Source of the DNA: JBFJVZ01 sp041623895
Lineage (GTDB): Bacteria > Planctomycetota > Planctomycetia > Pirellulales > Pirellulaceae
Length of the DNA stretch: 10,741 bases
Direction: 5' to 3'
NCBI GenBank assembly: GCA_041623895.1
Contig: JBFJVZ010000279.1
Coordinates: forward strand, 1-10,741
Shown: positions 1 to 7,054 of the stretch, in pieces
Layout of the letters: every line of letters begins with the position of its first letter
Position numbering within the stretch: position 1 is the stretch's first letter
The notes under the pieces: generated by a model
The model's database searches: none
Told to the model about the DNA's origin: nothing
Seen by the model: the letters and a program-made list of their open reading frames with translations, nothing else
Made by a program: the position numbers and the translations under genes

Positions 1-222
1 GATTATCGCATAGCAGAACACATGCTTTTTAACCTGGACAAAGATGTGGGCGAATCGAATGACGTCGCCGCCAAGCATCCCGATGTCGTCGAAGAATTGT
101 TGGAACTGGCGACATGGGCGCGGGAAGATATCGGCGACTACAACAAGTTGGGCAAGCGTGCCAGGTTTTTCGATGACGCCCCCAAGCGGCTGGAAACGGC
201 GCAGGCAAAGGCGAAGAAGTAG
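1..222 (+). CDS. Sulfatase, C-terminal fragment (5' end outside window)
   Basis: This is the last 73 codons of a gene that begins before the window. The frame is open from base 1 and ends at TAG 220-222. Seen: the fragment reads HMLFNLDKDVGESNDVA, then HPDVVEELLELA, then DIGDYNKLGKRARFFDDAPKR. Known for the family: planctomycete arylsulfatases (type I, formylglycine-dependent) end with a 'LYDLxxDPGExxNLA' segment, a short helix beginning HPEVV, and often a tail with DIGDY and ARFFD, so the match is good. The catalytic Cys/Ser and metal-binding residues lie upstream and cannot be checked. Inference: an exported enzyme hydrolysing sulfate esters, probably of sulfated polysaccharides. It converges on the DUF1501 gene, with an inverted repeat in the gap. 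The ATG at 22 is internal and is not a start. Confidence 0.85.
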   Translation, partial: DYRIAEHMLFNLDKDVGESNDVAAKHPDVVEELLELATWAREDIGDYNKLGKRARFFDDAPKRLETAQAKAKK

Positions 223-239
223 GCCAATCACCGGTGCAT

Positions 240-322
240 CGGGAGGGCGAAGCTCCTGCTGAGCCGCAATCGACCCTGACGTGAAACCAATTCAGCGGCT
301 CGGCGGGAGCCTCGCCCTCCCG
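240..322. repeat. Inverted repeat element, copy A, at a convergent gene junction
   Basis: The left arm is 240-267 and the right arm 295-322, 28 bases each, with 25 of 28 positions complementary and a 27-base loop. The outer ends are CGGGAGGGCGA and TCGCCCTCCCG; the inner ends are GAGCCGC and GCGGCTC. The same arms recur at 5213-5284. It lies between the stop of the sulfatase gene and the stop of the DUF1501 gene, so its transcript could fold into a strong hairpin at the end of either message. It lacks the T-tract of a classical intrinsic terminator. The inverted repeat is plain in the sequence; the terminator role is inference. Confidence 0.85.
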
Positions 323-343
323 GGAAAGATGTGGCCGAGAGAA

Positions 344-1624
344 CTAGCCAAACAGTTCCCTGATCACGCGGCCTTCTGGGACCAGCATCACGGGGCGGCC
401 GGTGCTGGTGTGGTATTCCAGCCGAGGATCGATGCCGAGTGAATGATAGAGTGTGGCCGCAAGGTCATCGGGCGTGATGTCGGTATCATCGTCCGGTGCA
501 TCACCCGCCGCATTGGTTCCGCCAATCAGTTGACCGGGGCGAACACCGCCACCAGCCATCAAGCACCAATTGGCCCGCGGGAAATGATCACGGCCGTTGT
601 TCTGGTTGATCTTTGGCGTGCGGCCGAATTCGCCCATCACGATGACCAGCGTACGTTCCAACAGACCCTTGTCTTGCAGCGTGGCGATCATCGCCGGCAA
701 GGCGTTATCCAGCGGCCCCAGCAGCCTTTTGTGACCGCTAAAGTTTTCCGTATGTGTGTCCCATCCGGCGTTGGTAACGGTAACGAACCGGACTCCGTAT
801 TCGATCAGCCGGCAAGCCAGCAGCAGACCTTGATTCAATTCGTCGCCACTGAATCGCTTGCGAATCGATTCCGGCTCGCGATCGACATCGAATGCTTGCT
901 GAGCACGTTTGGACGTGATGATGTTGTGCGCCTGGCCGGCGAATTTGTCGAGTGCTTCCAGCAGCCGGCTGTTGACTTCCGCATCACGGAAAGTGCGATC
1001 GACTTTCTGTAGCAATCGCTCGCGACGGTTGACTTGATCCAACGTGACACCTTCGGCCAGGGAGACGCCGCGAACCTGAAACTTCTTGCCCGGCTCGGGA
1101 ACGGTGTTGGTTTTGAACGGGGCGTACGCATCGCCCATGTAGCCGGCGTTCCATTCCGATTTTGGGATCGCCACATACGATGGCAAATCGGGTTGTCCGC
1201 TGAGTTCTTTGCTGACCACGGATCCGTACGACGGATACAGCAGTGCCGGTGTGGGGCGATTGCCTGTTGAAATCCAGGACTGCCCCTGCGGATGGGCTCC
1301 GGCCGAATGATGGATGCCGCGGAGCAAAGCAAATTGATCGATCACCTTGGCGACTTGTGGCAGGTGCTGGCAAACCACCAATCCGGGCATTGACGTTTGA
1401 ATCGGTGCGAACTCGCCGCGTGTTTCCTCCGGCCCTTCGGGCTTCATGTCCAGCGTATCCAGATGCGAAACGCCGCCGGCAAGATTCAAAAAAATCACCG
1501 AGTCAGCCGTGGCATTGAGCGGGGAGCGTTCGGCGGCGCGGAGATAGCTGGAAAGGTGCAGGCCCGTTGCCGAGATGACACCGAGCTTGAGCAGATTTCG
1601 ACGCGAGAGCTGGCAGTTGTTCAT
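344..1624 (-). CDS. DUF1501 family exported protein with twin-arginine signal
   Basis: A 426-residue protein of the DUF1501 family, which belongs to the alkaline phosphatase/sulfatase-like fold and is greatly expanded in planctomycetes; its reaction is not established. Seen: an N-terminal twin-arginine signal (SRRNLLKLG, residues 7-15) with a hydrophobic stretch to about residue 27, implying folded export by Tat. GGVSHLDTLDMKP is at 50-62, the position of the family's first metal-site motif. GWDTH is at 287-291, MGEFGRTP at 330-337 and GRDHFP at 344-349, all typical family signatures. The length is close to the usual 420-480 residues, so it appears complete. It lies downstream of the LRR-DUF1549-DUF1553 gene on the same strand, the usual partner arrangement in these bacteria, but after a 273-base gap. 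The ATG at 1624 has no clear Shine-Dalgarno sequence; it is chosen because it places the RR motif correctly. Confidence 0.93.
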   Translation of the reverse strand: MNNCQLSRRNLLKLGVISATGLHLSSYLRAAERSPLNATADSVIFLNLAGGVSHLDTLDMKPEGPEETRGEFAPIQTSMPGLVVCQHLPQVAKVIDQFALLRGIHHSAGAHPQGQSWISTGNRPTPALLYPSYGSVVSKELSGQPDLPSYVAIPKSEWNAGYMGDAYAPFKTNTVPEPGKKFQVRGVSLAEGVTLDQVNRRERLLQKVDRTFRDAEVNSRLLEALDKFAGQAHNIITSKRAQQAFDVDREPESIRKRFSGDELNQGLLLACRLIEYGVRFVTVTNAGWDTHTENFSGHKRLLGPLDNALPAMIATLQDKGLLERTLVIVMGEFGRTPKINQNNGRDHFPRANWCLMAGGGVRPGQLIGGTNAAGDAPDDDTDITPDDLAATLYHSLGIDPRLEYHTSTGRPVMLVPEGRVIRELFG

Positions 1625-1897
1625 GTGTTCATGGCGGGCTGGACTGGGCCAGGTCAGTGCTCCGATTGTATTTCATTTAAGGCATCTTGGTGAGTGCTGT
1701 TAATGTCTTAGGCCAGGAAGTGCTGGCGATTCTGTTACCAGGACAGGGAGAGCGTCCGGCTTAAGGCGACGGCGACCGGGCCGAAGGCCCAGCAGTTTGC
1801 TTAGCCCAGGCCAAGTCAATCGCGAGTGTGCGAGCGATGACGACGGCCTGGGATTCATTGCGATCTTTCTGCTTCTGCCACCACTTCGTGGTTTTTC
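1625..1897. other. Intergenic gap with several short inverted repeats
   Basis: This 273-base gap separates two minus-strand genes and holds no credible ORF. It contains a perfect 8-bp inverted repeat CCCAGGCC/GGCCTGGG (1805-1812 and 1845-1852), a small GGGCC-GAA-GGCCC hairpin (1778-1790), a GCCAG/CTGGC pair (1712-1727), and an ACCAC-TTC-GTGGT hairpin (1880-1892). On the minus strand ATTGTA 1665-1670 reads TACAAT, a possible -10 element for the DUF1501 gene, but I see no matching -35. None of these is strong enough to assign a function. Confidence 0.4.
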
Positions 1898-4800
1898 CTA
1901 ATGGTTGGTGATGAATTCTTGCGTGTTTAGCAGCGACCACAGCAAATCACGCAGGCCTTCGATGGTTGAATCAGCTTCGCTGAAATGCTGGACACACAGG
2001 CTGGTTTCAGTCTCATTCGGCATGCGAGACAGCACGCGCAAGTAAGCCGCCTGAACAAGGCTGGTAATATCCAGGTCTTCCGGCTTTGATTTCTCCAGTT
2101 GTTTGAGCCAGCCATCAATGCGATCGAGCATGGCAAGAGTTTCATCATCGTTGCGCAAATACAACGCCTGGACCAGCGTCGGATCGTTCTGGCGTTCACA
2201 ATCGCAATTGGTGGTCCGCAGCGGCTTACCAAAGACAAGCAGCGAAAAGTCAATCGATCGCGTCTGATACGATTTGGGATGCTGGGTGATCTTGCGGTTC
2301 TTGACGTCGCTGGCCAGCATCGACATCACGCTGTCATTGGCGGTGGCTTGAATCACCGCGTCCACCGCGACTTCGGCAGGCAGTCGGCGGACGATTGCGT
2401 GGCTGAAATTATGTTCGTCGGTGCGGTTGGTTTCATTCGATTTCCACGATCGCTGATAGGTGTCACTGGTCATGATCGTGCGATGCAGCCACTTCATGTC
2501 ATAGCCGCTTTCGATGAAAGCGTCGGTCAGATAATCGAGCAGTGGACCGTTGCTGGGGGGATTGGCCAGATTCATATCATCCGGCGGATCGATGATGCCA
2601 ACATTGAAGTAGTGCGCCCAGATGCGGTTGACGAACGATTTTGCGAAATAATGATTTGGCTCGGTCAACAGCCATTCGAACAGCGGCAGACGCGGATCCG
2701 CAAACTGGTTCAAATCAATTTCGTTTCCGACACCCAGCAGTTTGGCGATTTGTGGTTTTTGGCCAGGCGGATCGATGTAGATTTCGTTCCAGGGAATCGG
2801 TCGGCCTTCGGCGGCAATTCGCAGATAGCTTTGCCGCCGCAAAGCAGCCGTATCCAGTTTGACAGGTACGCCAAGCATGTTGCGCATGCTTTCGTGCAAA
2901 TCCGCCGCATCGGGTGCCGTGCCTTTTTTGATCCGCGTGAAGAATTGGGTGAAGTGATCAAAATCCTGTTTGGACCATTGGTCGAAAGGGTGCTTGTGGC
3001 ACTGCGCGCAGTCCAATCGCACACCCATGAACGTGTATCCGAAGGCAAGCGCCTTGTCAGAGGGAATCGAAATGTTGTCGCGATACCAGAAGTGCGGCAT
3101 CGGATTACCAAGCCTGGCAAACCCGGTATCGCCGGGACGCGTATACGTGCTTTGCTCCTTGACGTATTCCGCGTAGCTTTGACCCGGGCGGCGGCTGGTT
3201 GCGGTGATGATTCCCCTGGCGATTTCGTCCCAGCCGATATTCTCACGGACTCGCAGTTCCATCCAGTCGCGCCATTGTTTGGCGACCGGCTGTGCCATTT
3301 CGGTGCCACCCAAGTAGCCGGCGTTGCTGCCCGTTAAATCGCACAGCAGATTTGTCCACCAGGCGACGTAGGCATCCCGCTGAAGCAACTGGTCGATCTT
3401 TTTGCTGCGTTTCTCGGGTGAGGTATCGGCGACGAATTCGCGAATTTCGTCGGGGGTCGGCAGCGTGCCGATCAGATCAAGGCTGGCACGGCGGAGGAAC
3501 ATTTCATCGTTGGCAAGTTGGGCCGGCACGATGCCCAGCTTTCGCAGTTTGGCAATGACGAGTTCATCAATCTTGGTGCGAGATGTGACAACAGGAAACT
3601 GTTCACCCGCCTGGTCACTGATCGGCAGGACGACCGGAATGGGAACGATGCCATTGTCGTAGAGAGCGATGATGTGCGTGTCGCCTTTACCGATCGCTGT
3701 GACTTCGCCATCCGAGGTTACGGCCGCGATCGCATCATCTTTCGATTCAAATCGCGCCAGATCGGTAACATCTTCGCGCGCGCCATCGGACCAAACAGCC
3801 AAAACCTGCAAAGGCACCGTTTCGTCCGGTTTTGCAAACACAATCTCCCTTGGCGAGACTTCCAGACGTACGAAGCTGGCCGGCTGTTGCGGCAATCCCT
3901 TCGCACCACCGGCAATCCAACGACGGAGCAATTCTTGTTGCCAACTATCGGGCGGCAACCGCATGCCGCCTTCATGTTCGTCCGCCGAAGTCGGTTTGTT
4001 GAGAATCAAACTGTCATTCACGTCGTCCACGTCGATTCGCTCGGCGAGATTCTGATGATCCATCTGAAAGTCGTAGCCGAACATGGAGAGTCGAAAACCG
4101 CCCTGTCCCTGGAATGAACCGTGGCACGATCGGCTGTTGCAGCCCAAACGGCCCAGCAGGGGAACGACATGACGTTGGAAATCGGGAACCCATTCGTTGC
4201 TGTCGGCAAGACGTTGTCTGATGGAAGGATCGACTTTGCCACTTGGCGTTGCGATAGGCTCGCTGGACGTCGCTGGTAATGCCTTGACCTGCGGAGACGG
4301 ATTCGGATCCGCGTAGACACGCAGCTTTGGACGCTGTTCCTTTAGCGCCCGCAGTCGGCCGGCGGTGATCGACGTCGAGTAGATCTCCAGCGTTTCCAGT
4401 GACTGGCATTTGGCGATCTCGTCGATGGCCTGATCGTTGATTGCCGTCGCATTCAAACTCAAATGTTTCAAGCTCGGCAAATCGCTCAGTCCGCTGATAT
4501 CGTCGATATCACAACGGGCCAAATAAAGGAATCGGAGTGGAGCAAGTTTTGACAGGGGCTTGATTGCGTCGCTGGTCACGGAAGTACCGTCCAATCGCAA
4601 GGTCTCCAAGTGCCCAAGACGCTGAAGATGACGCAAGCCTACATCGCTGACTTTGGTGTCGACCAGCGAAAGTACCTCAAGCTGCTCGAGCTTGCCGACG
4701 ATCGCGAGCGACGAGTCACCGATGGCGGTGCTGTCGAGATAAAGTCGCTGAAGTTTGGCCAGATTGGCAACGGCCGCCAGCCCCGCATCGGTGACGCCGC

Positions 4801-5140
4801 TTTCGCTGAGCATCAGCGTGTCCAGATTCGTTAGGCCCGAGAGCTGGGCGATGCCCAGGTCGGTGATTTGCGGACAAACGATGGCCAGGTAATCCAGTTT
4901 GTCGAAGGCGGCGACGATCGCCAGATGTTCGTCGGTCACTTTGGACTTACTGAGCCGCACCAGGCGAACGGTGTTGTCTTTATTGAACTGAATGTTCGTC
5001 GCATAACCGCGCAGTTGTTTCGCAAGCAACTGGTCTGCCGTCGGTTCGTCTTCGGCAATCGACAATTGCGTTGGAACCGCGAGAAGCAAGCCGAACGCGG
5101 CAAGAAGCAGGCAACGGTAAGGGCGACCGATCGTGAACAT
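1898..5140 (-). CDS. Exported LRR + cytochrome-like + DUF1549/DUF1553 protein
   Basis: A 1080-residue modular protein. Seen in order: a signal peptide (residues 1-29, hydrophobic core 11-22); about nine leucine-rich repeats (58-275) whose repeat leucines fall at 82, 106, 130, 154, 178, 202, 224, 248 and 273, a 24-residue period with one 22-residue unit; a low-complexity linker (280-305); a cytochrome-like segment with CNSRSCHG (334-341) and LPPDSWQQELLRRWIAGGA (395-413); a bacterial Ig-like group 2 region (425-506); DUF1549 (about 521-735), including the haem-type motif CAQCHKHPF (711-719); and DUF1553 (about 815-1075), ending SLLNTQEFITNH. Known: DUF1549/DUF1553 proteins are abundant in planctomycetes and are usually encoded beside DUF1501 genes, as here. 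Inference: a periplasmic or surface c-type cytochrome-like protein with an LRR binding domain. The substrate is unknown. The start at 5138-5140 is set by the signal peptide; no Shine-Dalgarno sequence is visible. Confidence 0.93.
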   Translation of the reverse strand: MFTIGRPYRCLLLAAFGLLLAVPTQLSIAEDEPTADQLLAKQLRGYATNIQFNKDNTVRLVRLSKSKVTDEHLAIVAAFDKLDYLAIVCPQITDLGIAQLSGLTNLDTLMLSESGVTDAGLAAVANLAKLQRLYLDSTAIGDSSLAIVGKLEQLEVLSLVDTKVSDVGLRHLQRLGHLETLRLDGTSVTSDAIKPLSKLAPLRFLYLARCDIDDISGLSDLPSLKHLSLNATAINDQAIDEIAKCQSLETLEIYSTSITAGRLRALKEQRPKLRVYADPNPSPQVKALPATSSEPIATPSGKVDPSIRQRLADSNEWVPDFQRHVVPLLGRLGCNSRSCHGSFQGQGGFRLSMFGYDFQMDHQNLAERIDVDDVNDSLILNKPTSADEHEGGMRLPPDSWQQELLRRWIAGGAKGLPQQPASFVRLEVSPREIVFAKPDETVPLQVLAVWSDGAREDVTDLARFESKDDAIAAVTSDGEVTAIGKGDTHIIALYDNGIVPIPVVLPISDQAGEQFPVVTSRTKIDELVIAKLRKLGIVPAQLANDEMFLRRASLDLIGTLPTPDEIREFVADTSPEKRSKKIDQLLQRDAYVAWWTNLLCDLTGSNAGYLGGTEMAQPVAKQWRDWMELRVRENIGWDEIARGIITATSRRPGQSYAEYVKEQSTYTRPGDTGFARLGNPMPHFWYRDNISIPSDKALAFGYTFMGVRLDCAQCHKHPFDQWSKQDFDHFTQFFTRIKKGTAPDAADLHESMRNMLGVPVKLDTAALRRQSYLRIAAEGRPIPWNEIYIDPPGQKPQIAKLLGVGNEIDLNQFADPRLPLFEWLLTEPNHYFAKSFVNRIWAHYFNVGIIDPPDDMNLANPPSNGPLLDYLTDAFIESGYDMKWLHRTIMTSDTYQRSWKSNETNRTDEHNFSHAIVRRLPAEVAVDAVIQATANDSVMSMLASDVKNRKITQHPKSYQTRSIDFSLLVFGKPLRTTNCDCERQNDPTLVQALYLRNDDETLAMLDRIDGWLKQLEKSKPEDLDITSLVQAAYLRVLSRMPNETETSLCVQHFSEADSTIEGLRDLLWSLLNTQEFITNH

Positions 5141-5148
5141 GGCAGACG

Positions 5149-5154
5149 ATTATA
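5149..5154 (-). promoter_or_regulatory. Candidate -10 box for the LRR-DUF1549-DUF1553 gene
   Basis: Read on the minus strand this is a perfect TATAAT, ending 8 bases before the ATG at 5140. Sixteen bases upstream is TTCAAA (4 of 6 against TTGACA). If used, transcription would begin within a base or two of the start codon, giving a leaderless mRNA, which agrees with the absence of a Shine-Dalgarno sequence. The box overlaps the TAA stop of the small upstream ORF. A hexamer match alone is weak evidence. Confidence 0.35.
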
Positions 5155-5461
5155 GCCAATACAAATCTCGTTTGAATTTTGCGGCCTTCATCTTCGGGAG
5201 GGCGACGATCTTCGGGAGGGCGACGCTCCGGCGGAGCCGATTTTCCGGCGGCGTACACGGCTCGGGCTGAGCCTCGCCCTCCCGAGGCGCCTTGATTTTG
5301 TACTTTCCACCACCTTCGTAGGGCAGCAAGCGGTCTTCTTGGTTCGGGTAGATCAACCAGACTGACTCGTCGGCCGTGACGCATGCCGGGCTATCTCTCA
5401 GAACGCGGACTGAGAATTTTACCTCATGCTGCTGTTCGCCAGGCGAGCATCCCCAGGGCAA
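5150..5461 (-). CDS. Possible small lipoprotein gene, frameshifted, 3' end made of repeat
   Basis: I do not recognise this family. The ORF is open from a TGA at 5501-5503 to TAA at 5150-5152. Its body reads HEVKFSVRVLRDSPACV and then SVWLIYPNQEDRLLPYEGG, with strand-like alternation and balanced charge, and its third codon positions are roughly two-thirds G/C, so it looks coding. No ATG or GTG start lies in frame; the first near-start is TTG 5461. A hydrophobic stretch LLALGLLVALG lies just upstream in another frame, and removing one base from the four-C run at 5451-5454 would join it to CSPGEQQH as a lipoprotein-like signal. The last third of the protein, from APREGEAQPEP onward, is translated from inverted repeat copy B. 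Inference: a decayed or mis-sequenced lipoprotein gene ending 9 bases before the LRR gene. It could also be a chance ORF. Confidence 0.38.
   Translation of the reverse strand: MPWGCSPGEQQHEVKFSVRVLRDSPACVTADESVWLIYPNQEDRLLPYEGGGKYKIKAPREGEAQPEPCTPPENRLRRSVALPKIVALPKMKAAKFKRDLYWL
5191..5226. repeat. 18-bp tandem duplication at the edge of repeat copy B
   Basis: TCTTCGGGAGGGCGACGA (5191-5208) is followed directly by TCTTCGGGAGGGCGACGC (5209-5226), identical at 17 of 18 positions. The unit includes the outer end of the inverted repeat's left arm, so the outer copy is an extra partial terminus. Replication slippage or an imprecise insertion would explain it. Confidence 0.85.
5213..5284. repeat. 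Inverted repeat element, copy B
   Basis: The left arm is 5213-5239 and the right arm 5258-5284, 27 bases each, with 23 of 27 complementary and an 18-base loop. The outer ends are the same 11 bases as copy A (CGGGAGGGCGA/TCGCCCTCCCG) and the inner ends are GAGCCG/CGGCTC. Each arm matches the corresponding arm of copy A at 24 of 27 positions, while the loops differ in length and sequence. That pattern marks a dispersed element family and not a chance hairpin. It lies inside the 3' part of the small minus-strand ORF. Confidence 0.85.
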
Positions 5462-5503
5462 CCAACAGGCCCAAAGCCAATAATTCTCAAATGGAAAACC
5501 TCA

Positions 5504-5542
5504 TAAGGGGTCATCGTACAGCAGAAATCGCTAAGGTGTCAT
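5504..5542. repeat. Pair of 11-bp direct repeats upstream of the zinc-ribbon gene
   Basis: TAAGGGGTCAT (5504-5514) and TAAGGTGTCAT (5532-5542) differ at one base and are spaced 28 bases start to start. They lie between the divergent small minus-strand ORF and the plus-strand zinc-ribbon gene. Such spacing could suit a regulator binding two sites, but no regulator is encoded in the window. Confidence 0.4.
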
Positions 5543-5623
5543 GCCGCGGGTGAAATGAGGACGTGGATCGATCACAATACAAGGACGCAGCTCGCGTTCA
5601 CTGCACTTTTGCCGAGCCAATCA

Positions 5624-7054
5624 ATGCCACTTCAAGTCGTATGTCCAGGCTGTGGAAGCCGGCTGCCGGTGGACGACAGCATGATCGGAAAAAAAATTCG
5701 TTGCGGTGGCTGCAACGCATTGATCGACATTCCCAAGCGAGAAGTGAAAGCCAATCCAGTATCTGAAAGCGTGCCGGCAAACCAGCGAGTCAAGCCAGCG
5801 GCCAACACGATGTTGGTGATCTGCACATGCCGTGCTCGTTTCACCGTTCCCACATCGGCGCGGGGAACACAGCAGCGTTGTCCGACCTGCGGGAATCTGG
5901 TTCTCGTTCCTTCGCCGTCCTCAGCGGCTCCGTCGCCGGTCAGGCCCCGTAACCAGTCAGTTTTTACACCAGCCCGGCTGCCTTCGTCCCCGCCACTGCA
6001 GAATCCTTATCGCCGCCAACAGGCGACACCAAAAAGCAACAAGCCGATCATCGTGACTGCGGTCGTCGGTGTTGCGGCGTTGATTCTGGTCATCGGCGGG
6101 ACGCTGGCGATTCAGTTCTTTAATGACTATCGGCTGGCAAAAGCGGAAACAGAAGCCGAAACGGCGAGCGAGAAATCCAGCGAGGCGGCAACGCAAAAAC
6201 CGGACACGCCTGTCGCGGTCGACTCGCAATCTGTGACCGAGTCGCCGCCGCCCGATCCACCTGAGCAAGCGGAGATTCGCTCAGAAGACACTAAGCAAGC
6301 TCCGTCAACGCCCACCAGCACACCCATGCCGGTCGCGCCCGCGCCCGCGACGCCGAAACCGGTTGTCGTCACTAAGCCGCAACCGCTTGTTACCAACCAG
6401 ACGGCGCGACCAATCGTTCAAGCGCCGGTCAAGTTAGCGCCACCGAGCGAGCAGGGACTGTACCGTGTTCACATTCCCGAAGGATACAGTATTGCCGTGC
6501 CGCCGGGATTCGATGCGGCGCCGCGGCGCATCAATGGGCAAACGGCCAGTTATATGCTCGGCTGGACGGATGGGACGATGGTAACGCTGAGCGCCACGCA
6601 TGACAAAAAGGTGACAGCCAACACGCCGGTGACCGCCGGCATGGGGCGTGGTGTTTCGCGCGATGGAAAACTGATGATTCAACCGGTGACGCGTGCGGAT
6701 AACCCAAACATCATCGAAACGTTCAAAGTAAACGGCATGAACGCATGTTTTGCTGAATTGCAGCAAGACATCAGTCACCCCGACATGACGCAGCAGTTGA
6801 ACCAGTTGTTTTCAGGTGCAATGCCCTCAGAAGCCAAACAGCAGCTGGCCCCCTTGATGCGGGAAAGAAAAGGCTGGCGGGGTGCCTTCATCATGAAGGC
6901 GATGGATGATGAACAAATCTTGGACGTCGCTGTCATGGCTGTGCGCGACAAACGGTTTCGACCGCCACAACAGTGGTTTGATGTTTTGCGAACGGTCCGA
7001 CGCGAAGATCCGCCCAACCCAAATCAGATTCCCAGCCCGTTTGCGCGAAGGTGA
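5624..7054 (+). CDS. Zinc-ribbon, single-pass membrane protein of unknown function
   Basis: A protein of 476 residues if started at ATG 5624. Seen in order: a first zinc ribbon (C7-P-G-C10 and C27-G-G-C30); a second Cys cluster with a shortened first knuckle (C67-T-C69) and C86-P-T-C89; a Pro/Ser-rich stretch; one transmembrane segment (about 141-164); an acidic then Pro/Ala/Thr-rich linker (165-277) with many P-x-P units; and a folded C-terminal domain (278-462) starting GLYRVHIPEGYSIAVPPGF and ending QQWFDVLRTVR. Inference: ribbons in the cytoplasm and the C-terminal domain outside the membrane on a flexible stalk. The C-terminal pattern faintly recalls PsbP/DcrB-like domains, but I am not sure. 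The frame is open to an earlier ATG at 5555; I prefer 5624 because MPLQVVCPGCG is how such proteins usually begin and the extra 23 residues look unrelated. Neither start has a good Shine-Dalgarno sequence. Confidence 0.82.
   Translation: MPLQVVCPGCGSRLPVDDSMIGKKIRCGGCNALIDIPKREVKANPVSESVPANQRVKPAANTMLVICTCRARFTVPTSARGTQQRCPTCGNLVLVPSPSSAAPSPVRPRNQSVFTPARLPSSPPLQNPYRRQQATPKSNKPIIVTAVVGVAALILVIGGTLAIQFFNDYRLAKAETEAETASEKSSEAATQKPDTPVAVDSQSVTESPPPDPPEQAEIRSEDTKQAPSTPTSTPMPVAPAPATPKPVVVTKPQPLVTNQTARPIVQAPVKLAPPSEQGLYRVHIPEGYSIAVPPGFDAAPRRINGQTASYMLGWTDGTMVTLSATHDKKVTANTPVTAGMGRGVSRDGKLMIQPVTRADNPNIIETFKVNGMNACFAELQQDISHPDMTQQLNQLFSGAMPSEAKQQLAPLMRERKGWRGAFIMKAMDDEQILDVAVMAVRDKRFRPPQQWFDVLRTVRREDPPNPNQIPSPFARR

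Noticed and set aside
443..1012. A 189-codon plus-strand open frame
   Set aside because: It is antisense to the DUF1501 gene, which carries all the expected motifs; the plus-strand product looks like a compositional shadow.
1880..1896. ACCAC-TTC-GTGGT hairpin followed by T5 as an intrinsic terminator
   Set aside because: The T-run is on the plus strand, where no gene ends here; the stem is only 5 bp and the minus-strand orientation lacks the T-run.
2099..3337. A 412-codon plus-strand open frame
   Set aside because: It is antisense to the DUF1549/DUF1553 region, whose motifs are unambiguous on the minus strand. The plus-strand translation shows no recognisable domain.
5191..5284. CRISPR-like array suggested by repeated GGGAGGGCGA units
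   Set aside because: There are only two direct copies in tandem with no spacers, plus an inverted one; the structure is a hairpin element and no cas gene is present.
5555..5623. N-terminal extension of 23 codons for the zinc-ribbon protein
   Set aside because: The extension lacks any feature of the family; MPLQVVCPGCG at 5624 is the usual beginning. The earlier start cannot be fully excluded.
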